A DNA stretch of 64,000 nt, from NCBI GenBank assembly GCA_019096195.1, contig JAGTXK010000112.1, positions 1-64,000 on the forward strand, in the 5' to 3' direction. The notes under the pieces were generated by a model. That model was given only the letters and a program-made list of their open reading frames with translations. It did not search any database and was not told where the DNA came from. The DNA is from Boletus sp. NGJ. Its lineage: Eukaryota; Basidiomycota; Agaricomycetes; Boletales; Boletaceae. Positions 13,401 to 24,743 of this stretch are shown piece after piece (the first letter of the stretch is position 1; each line of letters opens with the position of its first letter). The position numbers and the translations under genes are program-made.

Positions 13401-13660
13401 GGTCGCTGCTATAGACGTCGGACAGGTGGACGCACGCGCGTACGCGTTTCTTCGGGGCTCGAATGGTTGAGTCACACACCCTCATCGACGTCAGTAGCGC
13501 CTATGGTCGCCCAATAACAAGTTCCCGGGTTCCCCACAGTTAGACCGTACCACAGGCATCCGCATGAAATTTACAAAAGTGTTCGGGATCGCTCTCCGAG
13601 CTCTTGGAAGCAAATTCTACCAATGTGGTATGTGGGACAGTGCATGTTGTGTTCTCATAC
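10430..13660 (-). repeat. Duplicated block carrying WD40 copy 4
   Basis: Third complete minus-strand copy of the unit of about 3.2 kb. The left end is near GGGCGTATCGTGTTGGGTTC (10447). The right end has AATTCTACCAATGTGGTATG at 13613. The conserved 5' flank (12965-13640) includes an AAGACGCTCTTCAGAAGAA-like motif homologous to 4258 and 8853. Confidence 0.65.
10830..12961 (-). pseudogene. WD40-repeat protein, copy 4 (single frameshift)
   Basis: The WD40 exon starts at 12961 (QDPILVLDANSLSSRGKVVA) and reads normally to DVDGTDEV, where one extra base near 12670 compared with copy 1 shifts the frame. The second frame then carries the rest: CPDSTTFATGTDKAALSIWS through ITIRDLSGILPDSYGPFH at about 12045. 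The tail is also present: SSPGSSAHHEDDILPLDVS and RFKKWVQMRTKKSNRD in 11202-11612, then RMVATSPGEPEPIFSSSLFA in 10826-11209. With only one break in an otherwise well-kept gene, this is either a very young pseudogene or a sequencing or assembly error. It is closest to copy 1. Confidence 0.7.
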
Positions 13661-14640
13661 TTTTCCCGCAGTATGTTCCCTAATAACGCTTGTCCCACAA
13701 ACCATGCTTGGGATCAAATACCAAACGACCCTTGTCCTCGTCTCGTTTGCTCTTGCCTGAGTTCTGCCGTCTTCGGCTTCTGGCTCGATCCTTCAATCTT
13801 TTCTTTTCTTTTCTTTTTTTTTGCCCAAGGTGTTGTCGGTCTCCACTATCTCCGCATGGCCATCTTTGGTCTCGTCCTGCACAACACGCAGCGGCCGAGA
13901 CAATGAATAAATCGCGCTGGATCCCAGCATAGAAAAGACAGGCGGATCCGCCCCGCCCAGTTTACCCGCCATGTGCGCTACAGAGTCCAACCAAAAAACA
14001 TGCTCAGGGTGACCGGTTCACCGACGACTATGCATAACTGACCGTCACGACTTGATGTGCGTTTCCGTTCAAAGTAGCCTGAGCGTGACGCATCTTCCCC
14101 CCGAAGCTCCGCTTCTTCGCGCATGTTGTTGGTCCCTCGAGTTTACCTCGTTTTGTCACTTCTGAAATAAGGCAAGCAGCTTCTTTCTCTCTTTTATTGG
14201 ATTCGTGCATGGTTATCTCGCACACCGAGGAAGCTTCGACTCTACACAGCCATTCAAGCGTCCATCATGCGCTCATGCAATTCTGAAGCCCGCGAGTGGT
14301 GTCATTTTGCCAGCTGGCCAACGAAATGGGCCCTCTATTATGGAAGAGATGAAACTATTGATTGTGCTGAAGGGGTTTCAAAAAATCGTATCATTATCTG
14401 CATCTTCTACGTCGTACACCCATCCCCAAAATTTCTAGTAAAACATGTTCCACGAGATGAAAAGACGCAAAAGAAAGAACGCAAGCGATTGGAGGGTAAA
14501 GTACGATGTAAGTAATTCATGTCAAAATCATGTCTTGTCTGTCTGTCTAGTAGGTATAGGTACTAGGTAAGTAACATTGAATGACTGGCATCGCAATGGC
14601 AATAAAAGCATCAGCTTTATCAAAAAAGAAGAAAAGAAGT
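13660..14640. other. Spacer with no recognised gene
   Basis: No supported gene. It contains a T-rich tract at about 13796-13822 and short unrelated open frames. It separates the WD40 cluster from the single-copy genes that follow. Confidence 0.4.
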
Positions 14641-14716
14641 ATTACAGCCTTCGATGGCGCAAAGACAACAACAACAACACACTGACCGAAACGCAAAAGA
14701 AGGGTCTCAACGGGTC

Positions 14717-16282
14717 TCATTGAACCCGTCTCTGCAAATACCTTGCACGAGCGCGCTCCATCGATTCACGAAGCTCGGGACTTTGCCACGCGCTTTCGTC
14801 CTCTTTAAGACTCGACACAATGGATGCCAACGCGTCCGATTCGACAGACGTCCCGCGTGCGATGCGGCGGGGTGAACTTGGTACAGGGAGTGACCCGTGA
14901 GTCGATCGACCAGGTGAGAGGGGGATCGAGTCTGAGTCAAACTGGCGTTTTCGCGGGGATGCGCTATCGGGAGGTGACATGGGGTATGGAGAGTAGGAAG
15001 GCGGAAGGGGAATGTCGCGGGGTCTGTGTGTCCGACGGAGTGACCGGACGGAGCCACGACGCGATATGGACGGACCGGCGGCCGATGGAACGGATTGATT
15101 ATCGCGTTCCTCCACCCAGGCGTCAGAGCCATCGTCGACCTCGTCCTCTTTAACATCGCTCATGACCACGATTTCGCGGCCAAGAGCTTTTTGACCTTCT
15201 TGAATGAGATGACTAAGACGATCACCTATCCAATCCATCTGGTCCGCCTCGGGTTCAGGTTCGGGCTCAACTTCGTCCGCGTGGTGGTGCACGTGGACAT
15301 AGTCGGGGTCTGATTGAGAGGTATATGGGGGCGATACGCTGCGGGGAGGAGTGACGGTCTGTAATTTTGCACGAGGTTTGCGGTGATGGTGCCCAGCGGG
15401 GCGCCGTACAGACGATGAGGTGGGACGAGGCTTGCGGGCCTTGAGGGTTGGCGTGGCATCGATCTGTTTAGGCTATGCAAGTGAGATGAAATCAATGACG
15501 ACAGAAAAAGAGCCCACCGGTTCGGGACCGTCAGGAACCCAGTCGCCGCGCTGATAAGGGGGAGGTGGAGGAAGTTGGTCAGTACCCCGGTCCCGCCAGC
15601 TGAGGCATCGTTGAGCTACACAGGAAGGGGTTCAGATCAAGTTGAGAACGCACAGTCGATACACGGTGAGGCCAACGGCGGTGCCGATCAGGGCAGCGCT
15701 CAGCGCTGTGGATACAATCGAACCAGCGAGGGTGCGGCGCCGCTTTGCGGGAGGAAGTTCTACATGAATAACGATGAGCAAGATGCAAGTAAACAGCATG
15801 AACGAGAGTTATGTGGGGATAGAGAGAAGGTGGTTCATTTTCCGTTTAAAAATGGTGGCGACCGGGTGGTTGGTGTCTACGTGGGACGTGAAATGGGATT
15901 ACATACACGAGGGGGCAAGTGGGATATGGGTGCAAGACATAGAAGACGTACCTGCGATCATTTCTTCGACCTCCTGTTCTGGGTCGCGGATGGGCATGTC
16001 CCTGTACTTTGCAGGGGTGTCTAGATAGCCGGTGGTGGATGTTGCAGAGGTGGCGGCGTGGCTCGGCTCTGGCTCAGCCGGTATCCAGCCTCTCTTGCGG
16101 GCGAGTGGTATGGGTGGGGAGAGAGAGCTTGCGGGAAGAAATCTTGTGGGAGGAAGAGAGGCAACCTGGCGAGAAATAGCACTGGCTTCGATCCGGGATT
16201 GGGCCTGAACTGGGCCCGGCCTGGCCAAAAAAGGGTTGTGCAAACCTGGAACGTGGAGGGTAAATGTAAACGGGAACTGCAT
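14717..16282 (-). CDS. Ser/Pro-rich protein with one predicted transmembrane segment
   Basis: Four exons can be followed from MQFPFTFTLHVPGLHNPFLA (ATG at 16282). The first ends at a GTACGT donor near 15952 after DPEQEVEEMIAG. The second, near 15765-15675, is ELPPAKRRRTLAGSIVSTAL running into SAALIGTAVGLTVYRL, a single membrane segment preceded by basic residues. The third is WRDRGTDQLPPPPPYQRGDW up to VPDGPEP, with a GTGGGC donor near 15520. The fourth begins PKQIDATPTLKARKPRP and runs through an acidic EPEPEPEADQMDWIGDRLSH region and a Ser/Pro-rich stretch to RARYLQRRVQ and a stop at 14717. I do not recognise the family. The architecture suggests a fungus-specific anchored membrane protein with a long cytosolic tail. 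Confidence 0.75.
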
Positions 16283-16821
16283 AATTTTCGTGATTTTCGT
16301 CAAGAAGGAAGAGAGAGAAGAAGAGATGGGGAAGATGGCAGAACGTCGATCCACAGTGCAGTCGCCTCGTCCTCGGTCGCGAAGCCAGCTACTTGAACTC
16401 GCCACACACGCATCGTGGGAAAACACTGCCTCATTCACAGCACCCCTCTCACGAGGCAGTCTTTGAGCACCAAAATATCTTATCAACCAGAGTGGTCACG
16501 ATATCTATTCAATCGTCTCGTCACAGTGGAGATACAATATCTGCCATGTACAAAGAGTTCACGTACAATTAATGAGCAATATACGCCCAGGAAGGAGAAC
16601 AAACAGCGCGGGATATCTCACATGTTCGCGGTTCTTGTTCTTCATCCCAGTCCAGTAAGAAGCACGTCCGGACAACAAGGTTCCCGCGAAACATCCCAGA
16701 GTCATCTCGACAAGCACAAGTGCTTCCTCACACGTACCTCGCAAACCAAATCTCCGTCCTGGATCTGCGCCATGGACGACCCATCGATCCGGCGCAATAC
16801 ACGTGACATGCATCCATATGA

Positions 16822-18523
16822 TCATCGACGAAGGCGCAGCCGAATCGCATTCTTGGACGCCCTCGAGTGCGTATCTAGATAGGCCTCGTAGAACCCCGCG
16901 ATGAACTCTTCTGCCTTGAATCCGAACTGGTTGTACAATAGCTGGACGTGCAAACATGGAATCCCGAATCACCACCATCCACATGAACATTCGGGCAAAG
17001 GGCAGTGAACAACGCACCATCGCCGGATTATTAGCGGAAACGTGGAGGGTAATGTCCCGATGCGGATGGAGCGTGATGAGATGGTACAACATCGTCCTAA
17101 AAGGTACAAGGGGAGCCCGAGTTTCGTCAGCACCGGCCGATCAGAACAAAAAAAGCATACGTTGCTATATGAGCATTCTCCCATCCGGCTCTGACGGCCA
17201 GGTACGTGATGTACGTTTCCTGGGGCGAACTCAAGAGCGCAGCACCGACAACGAGGTAGCCGTACATGGCGATCACCGTACACCGTTCTGGGGAATCGTG
17301 CAAGGTGTCACTGACTAGCGTCCGAATGTCGTCAGCGATCAGGTCCACACCAAAAAAAAAAAAAGGACAGAAACATTAACAAAGTATGCTGACCATCGAT
17401 GCCGTGCCAAAAGACCCGTGTCAATAGGTCGTGTACCTGACGTAGATGAGATGGCTGGAGAGAGACGTAGGTGATGGGAATACGCGGTCTTTCGGATTGG
17501 TCTCTCCCGGGACTTGAAAAACGACGGGTTCAGCATGGCGGTTACGAACACGCACATGTAAATACGTCGACTGACTGTGCAAGCGCGTGGTGGGCGCAAA
17601 TGTCATCCATGACCAGTGTCCACGGCGAACGCGATTCCCAGTCCACCGCGATCAGTCCGGGGGTCTTTTGTGGTGTGTGCCCGTAAACGCGGGCTGCAAA
17701 CGAGTGTTCGTATCGGGTGGTTTGAATCGCTCGGAGCGCATCGAGCAACGCTTGTGGGACGGGCACAGAGGGTGGAACGTCGAGCGGGGTCAGCGTCGTA
17801 GGCGTACCGATATCTAGTGAAGGCAACTCCCTTATACCCGCTCTTCGTCTCTCCTACCCCCAAAAATAACGAATGCACATCGACCCATTTTTTCAATGCG
17901 CAGCAACGCTTACCTGCTGCAAATGCAACTTTCGCAACACAAGCCATTCAAAGGGAGAGGTCACATGCTCCGCCATGCGCTGTTTCGCCGACGCCAAAAT
18001 TCTTGTGATCTCAAAACGTGTGAGTGGACGGACGAGCTCGTCCACGCCCTTGTTGTCGTCCTGGCATACCGCACAACCCACCGCAAAGACACGTGAATAT
18101 GAGCACCGCGCCGAGAATAATATCGGTATAGGAGACATACGGAAAGCGTGACGTCGGAGGACTGAACCCACAGAGCTTGACGCGCCTCGAGGTACTCTGG
18201 AAGCAATCCCTCCATCGTCGACTCGAATCCATCGTTTTCGCTCTGATTCCCGGTCTCGTACGCCGCCTCGGGGGCGGTCAGACCATGTTGAAGCACATCC
18301 AGGAGCACAGAGAGGGACATTGACGCTCGGGTGGCACGGTGTCCGGCAGCAGCGGCTGCTTTCCTGGTATTGGTTTTGCGGCGTTTGGCACGACGGGGTT
18401 TAGTCTGGGAGCAATCTTGCGGTGGTGAGCGGGCTAGAGGGAGGGTATACGAATTACCTCCATATAAAAAGCAGCTTCGGCTTCGTCGTCGGATGGGGTC
18501 CATGTCGGATTGGCGGGCTGCAT
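16822..18523 (-). CDS. GNAT-family acetyltransferase, KAT14/CSRP2BP-like
   Basis: The start is MQPANPTWTPSDDEAEAAFY at 18523. Exons then read TKPRRAKRRKTNTRKAAAAA, SLSVLLDVLQHGLTAPEAAY, DDNKGVDELVRPLTRFEITR...EWLVLRKLHLQQ, and LPSLDIGTPTTLTPLDVPPS...LVMDDICAHHALAQSVD. The C-terminus is a GNAT fold: CTVIAMYGYLVVGAALLSSP, TYITYLAVRAGWENAHIATY (acetyl-CoA-binding region), MLYHLITLHP, DITLHVSANNPAM, LLYNQFGFKAEEFIAGFYEA and RLRLRR then stop at 16822. The end closely matches the metazoan KAT14 (CSRP2BP) pattern (HVSANNPAMLLYQKFGF, then FYDKY and FFLRLRR), which supports a protein, possibly histone, acetyltransferase role; that role is inferred. Introns are short and one contains an A-rich run at 17347-17363. 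The junctions between 17340 and 17570 are less certain than the rest. Confidence 0.85.
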
Positions 18524-18750
18524 GGTCGAGAAGAAAGACTCGAGCCGCGGGATAGCCTTCTTTATTTGGCTCGCAGCCCCTCTCACTTTCAAGTTGTACG
18601 ATATCAACGTCTAGGAACTCGACACAAATGGGCCGTCGAGATACTAACTATCCCATCTCCAGCAACAGCACAAGACCTGCGTTACTGTGCCAACTGTCTT
18701 TCAAGTATGACATATAGAGACCTGCCAGTGTCAGTCTGACTCGAACGCTC

Positions 18751-18802
18751 AAATGCCAGGACACTTGTCTGTAGAGAGGCGCAGGCAAGTGTCCAGGCAT
18801 TT
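18751..18802. repeat. Near-perfect inverted repeat (hairpin)
   Basis: AAATGCCAGGACACTTG (18751-18767) and CAAGTGTCCAGGCATTT (18786-18802) are 17-nt inverted arms with one mismatch and an 18-nt loop. It lies in the roughly 700-bp spacer between the KAT14-like gene (5' end 18523) and the DUF2015-like gene (3' end 19223), which otherwise shows nothing recognisable. It could be a palindromic MITE remnant or an RNA 3' hairpin. Confidence 0.6.
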
Positions 18803-19222
18803 ACACCCCCAAGTGTGTGGCACACTAGATTTACCAAGGGGCACCAGCTAGAGAGCTCTCCGCGGGTTGTGGACAGCAGCAAAAAGTAGGACATGATGAC
18901 ACAACACATATCGCCTTATATCCTCCCCCATATTGATACCTATTTGGTTTACACCTAGAGTCAAGGACGATCCATATTAGAGTGCAACAAGGAACGGAAT
19001 CGTTCCCCTTTGATACATAGGAGTCGATAGAAAAACAGGGCAAGTAAAATCAATCCGTACCCAAAGATGAAAACAAGTTGTATGCTATGACATGGGTTAG
19101 GTCCGTTGAATCAAGGTCAGAGGTGTGAAAGCGAAAGGAGCGTGAGTGGAATAGCATGTGAGCAAATGGCAAATAGGCTGTCAAAACACAATAACCAACA
19201 TAGAAAGTCGAAGTCGGAAAAT

Positions 19223-19780
19223 TCATAGCCGCGTCACAGCCTTGGAATCCAATGGCATCCCTTGAATCGTCTGTCAGACATACCGAGTGCGAGCGTGATG
19301 TGAAAACGACACGTACCAGAAGGATCGATACCGTTGCGGGCGAGAATCTGGTTGTGGCGTATCAACCTTGCCTGGTCAAAGCTAACATACCCCAGTCGCA
19401 TCAGCACGCTATACACACCGCCCGACGACAAACGTACTTGACACGCTCTCGCCGCATGATATCCAGCACCTCTTGTGTACCCCGCTCGTCAAGACCAGCT
19501 CGCGAGTCGCCGTCGTTGATGTTGGCCTCGACGTCGAACATGACCGATGTCAAGCCAGCTTCGGCTTGACTGGAGAATGTGGGCAGAGGGGTGTATTGGT
19601 GGAGGCCAAAGAAGGACTTGACCTTGACGGGTACATGGGGCAGGACGGCGGCACGGTAGCGGTATCCCACTGATCATGAGCATGGGAAAGGATTAGAGGG
19701 ATGCTGCGGAGCTCGACTGAGTGATACTTACGCATTACCAGTAATGCGAGGAAAGCGAGGAGGGAGATGTAAAAGAACAT
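19223..19780 (-). CDS. Small membrane-anchored protein, DUF2015-like
   Basis: Four exons. MFFYISLLAFLALLVM (ATG at 19780) is a hydrophobic N-terminal anchor. After an intron, YRYRAAVLPHVPVKVKSFFG and LTSVMFDVEANINDGDSRAG lead to LDERGTQEVLDIMRRERVK. Next comes FDQARLIRHNQILARNGIDP followed by SG, then MPLDSKAVTRL and a stop at 19223. The pattern (FDVE..I..GD.RAGLD, then IM....V.FD.ARL.R....NGI.P.G.P.D.K.VT) is the fungal DUF2015 family of about 110-130 residues, function unknown. The split ATG-proximal exon and the final micro-exon are inferred from splice signals and the family pattern. Confidence 0.8.
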
Positions 19781-19970
19781 GTTGGTGTGTACGGGCGAGT
19801 ATTTGAAAGAAGTTACGGTTGAGTAATAGGGCGACTTTGAATACAACGAGACTAATTAGCGAAAGACTAGCGAAAGACAAAGAGAGGACAGCCACTCATA
19901 TGGTCACATGACGACAGCGTGTCCACTCCGGAAAAGCACACTGCTCCTCATCAGCTAGGAGTCACTAACC
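19781..19970. promoter_or_regulatory. Shared divergent promoter region
   Basis: 190 bp separate the start codons of the DUF2015-like gene (minus) and the Smr-domain gene (plus), so both promoters must lie here or overlap the genes. I see no clear TATA box. AGCGAAAGACTAGCGAAAGA at about 19858 is a short direct repeat. Confidence 0.5.
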
Positions 19971-22271
19971 ATGCCTTCATTATACGACACTTTACAGGTG
20001 AGTGGATAACAAAGTGTCGGCTGCTGGCTCACCGTCTTTGTAGGCTGAATTCTGTCCACCCCTGGATACTTCGCTTCTCGCTGCCTTTATCGCAGACTTG
20101 GATGCCACCGAGTCCCCGCCACCGTCGCACCAACTCGACGAACTCCGTACTACCCTCAAGGAACTCGCAAGCCAGGCAACAACACACCATGAACATGAAC
20201 TCGCCGACGAACTCGACTCGGCCCACCTCTCCGCCATCTACCTCACCACAGACGAATCCACCAGCAGCCCCGACTTCTGTGGCGAAACGACCGAATTCTC
20301 GACCGCTTCCGATTCCTCCGCCCTTTCACACCAGTCATTCAGTACGCCACTAGGATTCTTGCAGGCCGCATTGCCACACATACCACCATCGCGCCTCAGA
20401 CGCGTGCTTAGCGAAGTAGGCATAAGCGACGAGGGTGACGTGGACATGGAATCCATCATAGAAACCTTATTAACCAGCGAATTCATTCGTGAGCTCGAAG
20501 AACGAGGCTTGGATGCCCTCAGTGACAGCGAACCCCGGTCCCCGCATACCATCGACGACGTCCTTTGGAAACGTGTCGAATCAAAAAGGAAATTTACTCC
20601 GCTCAACGGAAAGGCTGCAAAGAAGAAAAACACCCGTGGCAAGACCATCCCCCTTGTCGACATCCGCCAAAGGCAACATCTACCACCCCCTCATACACCC
20701 GCCGCGCTACCCGCGCCCGACCCATGGACGCAGCTCTCCTCCCTTTCTGAACACCTCGCGACGCTCCTCCCATCCCATCCCGCGTCCTTCTTCCTGTCCC
20801 AATTCCACTCGCCAACCTACAGCTCGCCTGCGAAAGCCCTCCGCGCCGCGCTCTCGTCCATCGCCACCCAGAGCATATCACCAACTGAAACCACTACAAC
20901 CGCATCCCTCTTCGCCATGCTCGATGTCCTTCGCGATTGCCCCATGTACGCTTCCCTCGATGCCGAACAACGTTCCACCCTCTACACCGACGCCCAGCTC
21001 GCCCTCCGTGCCACACGCGGGCGCGGAGACGACGCGATCGACATCGTATGGCTCCTCCTCGAGTTCGATCTCGACCTCGAATCTGGGACCCTCACCATGG
21101 GCGTGTACCACGCCCCTAAATCCCCCCTCTCACCCGGCCGTTCCTCCGCTTGGGTCCCCCCGTCCGCAACGACCCCGCCGCCGTTGCCGTTGCCCACGAG
21201 TCGTGACCGAAGTGCCAGCACCAGCGCGGCATCGCGTTATCTCCAGGGTGGTCCACCACCTGTCCAGCCCCCGCCGACGTCGAAGCGGAAGAGTATCTCC
21301 TCTCCCCCGGGGACGTCTCCGACCAAAAACATACCGCACCCATTCGAATGGCAAATGGTACCCCAAAAGCCACCCAAAGGCCCTCACCCCCTCGCACTCC
21401 ACATCCCCGCGTACGACAGCACCAACCAGAGCCGACGTTCGGTGGGGATGGGCAAGGTCCGAAGGATGAGCAATGGGATGGGCAAGGACGACGTTGGCGA
21501 GCTGGCGCGAGCCGATTTGAGGCAGCGCATGGCAGCGAGTCTGAAAAAGCGGGATGAACTGTTGAGAGAGGCGTCCAAGGCGTGGAAGAGGGGAAACGCA
21601 AAAACAGGAGGCGGGGAAGTCGCGCTGTATTTTGCAGAACGGGTGCGTGTAGTCTGCGCTGCGGTTTTCCCCCTTCTGTTGATGGTGATTTGCTAATCCC
21701 CGCCATCGCGTCCATCAACAGGCGCGCGAGTCCCAAGAGTTGGCACGATGCGAGGCGCTCAATGAAGCGCGGATCATGGTCGAGTCGAAACGGTAAGTGA
21801 CATTTTCCCGAGTCTGCATGCGTTTCACGTGGTCGATACCATACCCATGCTCTAATCCACTCTGACGTGACGCAGCTCCGCATCCGCAGACCACAACACT
21901 GTCGATCTCCACGGAACCTCCATCGCCGAAGCGGTCGTCATCGTCAAAGAGATCCTCGAACGCGAGGCGTGTTCCCCTGGTAAGTCCCCGTCCTTCCGAT
22001 CGTCCATATATCCCGTCCGTCGTTGGCTCACTCGACGTCCCCTCTATATTTTTATTATCTATGTTTTGTGATTATGATTATGACTATTTTGGCTGTCGGG
22101 GTCGCGGTTTGGACTTGCTCAGCGAATCCGTTGAGAATCATCACCGGTCGCGGGACACACTCTGTCAATGGCGTTGGCGTTTTGAAACCTGCCGTTCGTA
22201 ATGCGCTCGTGCGCAAGGGCTGGAACGTCGGTGTCTGGGACGGCGGGCTCGTCGTCCGCGGACGCACCTAA
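19971..22271 (+). CDS. DUF1771-Smr domain protein with CUE-like N-terminal region
   Basis: Exon 1 is MPSLYDTLQ (19971-19997). Exon 2 starts at 20044 (AEFCPPLDTSLLAAFIADLD) and runs to EVALYFAER near 21640. Later exons are ARESQELARCEALNEARIMV followed by ESKR, then SASADHNTVDLHGTSIAEAV with VIVKEILEREACSP, then NPLRIITGRGTHSVNGVGVL and KPAVRNALVRKGWNVGVWDG, stop at 22271. IPPSRLRRVLSEVGISDEGD resembles a CUE-type helical region. RADLRQRMAASLKKRDELLR is the DUF1771 helical segment. DLHG and TGRGTHS are the hallmark Smr motifs of a small MutS-related nuclease or nucleic-acid-binding fold. Between them is a long Pro/Ser-rich linker. Fungal relatives are linked to RNA or ubiquitin-associated quality control, which is inference here. 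Confidence 0.88.
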
Positions 22272-22950
22272 ACGGACGTTATGATTCAGCTCACCCACGT
22301 ACGACCACACACACCGCACGACGATCCGATCAAGGTTCGCTTACGACTTGTTCATGATGCATGCATGACTCTCGACCCCGCATATCCCTGGATCTATGTC
22401 TATGTTGTACGTCATTTCCGTCCATCGTTGTCTCCTGTTGTAATTTGTAACGTCTACACGTATGTGTTGATATTTTTCTTCTTGTTCTTGTATTTCTCCG
22501 ATACCGTGACCATGATTCCGCATTACCCTCGTCTCCGTTTGCATTTGCAATTGTTTGCTTGGTTATTTTACTGCTATCGTCGTGTACGCTTTACAAAGTT
22601 TCTGCGTATGGCCCAGGACCATTGTATGTCGCATATATATCGACAGCAACTTTCAGAGTGAATCCTGAAGCAGGACATAACATTGAAGTACCTGGTCATC
22701 GCAAAACGAGGATTTGAGTAAGCATAAGCGCCAAAGACATGAGGCGGCTGCCGGTTGCGACCCAATTGAAAATGAGGAAACGTGTTTGTGAGGCCACTTG
22801 CAATGCGCACGACAAGTAAACCGAAAAAAAACTTGCTCTCGCTCTTTCACTCTTCGAAGCCAACGACTGCGTAGCTTCAGGGAGGATGTTGTCGACAATG
22901 ACCAGTGCGTAGGAGTCTTGAGGAATGATTGTGCAATGCTGAGTTTTCAG
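22272..22950. other. Spacer and 5' flank of WD40 copy 5
   Basis: About 300 bp with no gene, then from about 22570 sequence homologous to the 5' flanks of the other WD40 copies (TTTCACTCTTCGAAGCCAAC at 22845; GAGGATGTTGTCGACAATGA then a GTGCGT donor at about 22903). The shared flank shows copy 5 is an inverted copy of the same duplicated unit. Confidence 0.5.
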
Positions 22951-24743
22951 CCAGACCCAACGATAATGCTTGACACCGGCAGCTCTGCCGGGGTGCTTGC
23001 AGTCGCGTTCCACCCTGACAGAAAGCACCTTTTGGCTGGGGGTAATGGTGGGATCCGACGATGGCGACTCGAAGATGGTCAAGCGGTCGGAAAGCAAACA
23101 GAAGTGAAGTTGAATTCCATCGGTGTGTCGAGGGATCACAAATGGGTGGTGTGTGGTACTCGCCACGGGGCAAGCGTGTGGTACGCAGAGATGCAGGAGA
23201 AAGTCATCGACGTGGAGGGCACAGACCAGGTGTATGCGGTCGACGTCTCCCCCGATTCGACGACGTTTGCAACAGGGACTAACAAAGCAGTGAGCGTATG
23301 GCGTATCCCGACGGGGCAGAGGCTCGTTGGCCCGCTGGAGCACGACGTCACTGCAATCAGGTTCTCGCCGAGTGGCGACCGTATTGCGACTGCCTGCAGT
23401 GGTATCTCGATCCGCATTTTCGACAGTCGGAATGGGGACGAGCTCATCATCATCGAGACTCGCGTAGCCTTGATGCGGCCAAGCACTCCACTTGCATGGT
23501 CAAACGATGGCCAGCAAATTTTTGCCGCGTCCAACGACAACACCATCAAGATATTTGACGTGTCCACGGGGTCGCAGCTCGCCGAGTCGCGGACTCTCGA
23601 TGGAAACTACGTGGACTCTATCGCTCTAGCAGCCAATGGCAGGTTCATCGCTACCTTTGCAAACCGTACCATCTCGTTTTTAGACACGTCGACACACTCC
23701 CGGATTGATTCTGTCATCGAGGACAGCGAAAGGATATGGGCAGTTGCCATCTCCCCAGATACTGGCTATCTGGCGACTGGATTAATTGACGGGAAAATCA
23801 ACATCCGTGACCTCGGCGGCATTCTCCCGGAGGTGTATGGTCCATTCCATGTAAGCATTTGTCCATTCACAAGTTGACATGTTGGATAAGCCTCATTCCG
23901 TCCCCCACGTTGACGCACAACGTTAGACATCTAATCGCGAGGAAGGACATCTAGACGAGCAGCCTTCAATCTCTGGTGTCCATGAGAACAAACCAGTAGG
24001 AGTTTGCCTTTCTGTCACCAAAAAAAGGCCGTGCTAACTGTCGTTGTGTACACACCAGGAAACCCCTGGGAAATCCAGCCCACTCGAGTCCGAGACGCAC
24101 GGCGAAGACGATATCCTTGAGGTAACCGTTCATTTTTTTCACGTCGAAGTGAGCTCTCACGATCGCACAGGTCGAGGTCCCATCCGGCGCACCCGCCCCT
24201 GGATTCGACTACGATGAGGTTGGTGACCACTGCATTACCCTCTCCCCACTGTTAACACTGCTGCAGCCACTATCTCCTGTATCATCTGGTTGTCGTGAGG
24301 ATGAGGTACAGCCTGTCGGCGCATCCCAAGTGATACCGCAGTTGTCGGATGCCCTGCCAATGGCCTCCCCTCCATTGGCACGTGCAGAGGAACGTGTCGA
24401 TGCTGTCGAGTCGTCTCGAGGCATTACAAAGTTCAAAAAGTGGCTACAGATGAGGACCAAGAAAAGTAACAAGGACCCCAGTTTGCATGAGCCCGATCGA
24501 CTTGCCAGAAAATCACGTCGGCCCGCCGATGGTCAGTCTCCTTCCCAATCGCCAGAGAGAGTGGACCCCACAAATGAGGGACCTTCGCGGATGGCTGCAG
24601 GTCAACGTGTACAAGTAAGTACTTTTCCTTGATAGCCGATCGGATGCAATGTGCCTGATATATCATCATAGCGAGCGGTCGCGAAACCCGTTATAAAAGC
24701 AATCGTTCGTCGTTCGTCGAGTTTGTATGCAGGGACTCACTAG
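22951..24743 (+). CDS. WD40-repeat protein, copy 5 (tail probably shortened)
   Basis: The WD40 exon begins after TTTTCAG at 22950 (PDPTIMLDTGSSAGVLAVAF) and is open to GGILPEVYGPFH, donor GTAAGCATTT at about 23852. Blades include AVDVSPDSTTFATGTNKAVS, AIRFSPSGDRIATACSGISI, PLAWSNDGQQIFAASNDNTI and AISPDTGYLATGLIDGK. Tail exons are TSNREEGHLDEQPSIS, ETPGKSSPLESETHGEDDIL, VEVPSGAPAPGFDYDE, and a Ser/Pro exon with KFKKWLQMRTKKSNKD ending AGQRVQ. The next exon, equivalent to RMVATSP...LYARIRQALQ, reads RAVAKPVIKAIVRRSSSLYA and meets an in-frame TAG at 24741. Either the protein ends there or splicing avoids it. The conserved GSANPEE-like segment persists downstream as GSTNPQD. Confidence 0.75.

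Noticed and set aside
20489-21469. 326-codon frame on the plus strand
   Set aside because: It overlaps the DUF1771-Smr gene in another frame; the Smr gene has recognised domains and consistent introns.
22281-22661. 126-codon frame just after the Smr gene
   Set aside because: No domain, poor context, and likely 3' untranslated sequence of the Smr gene.
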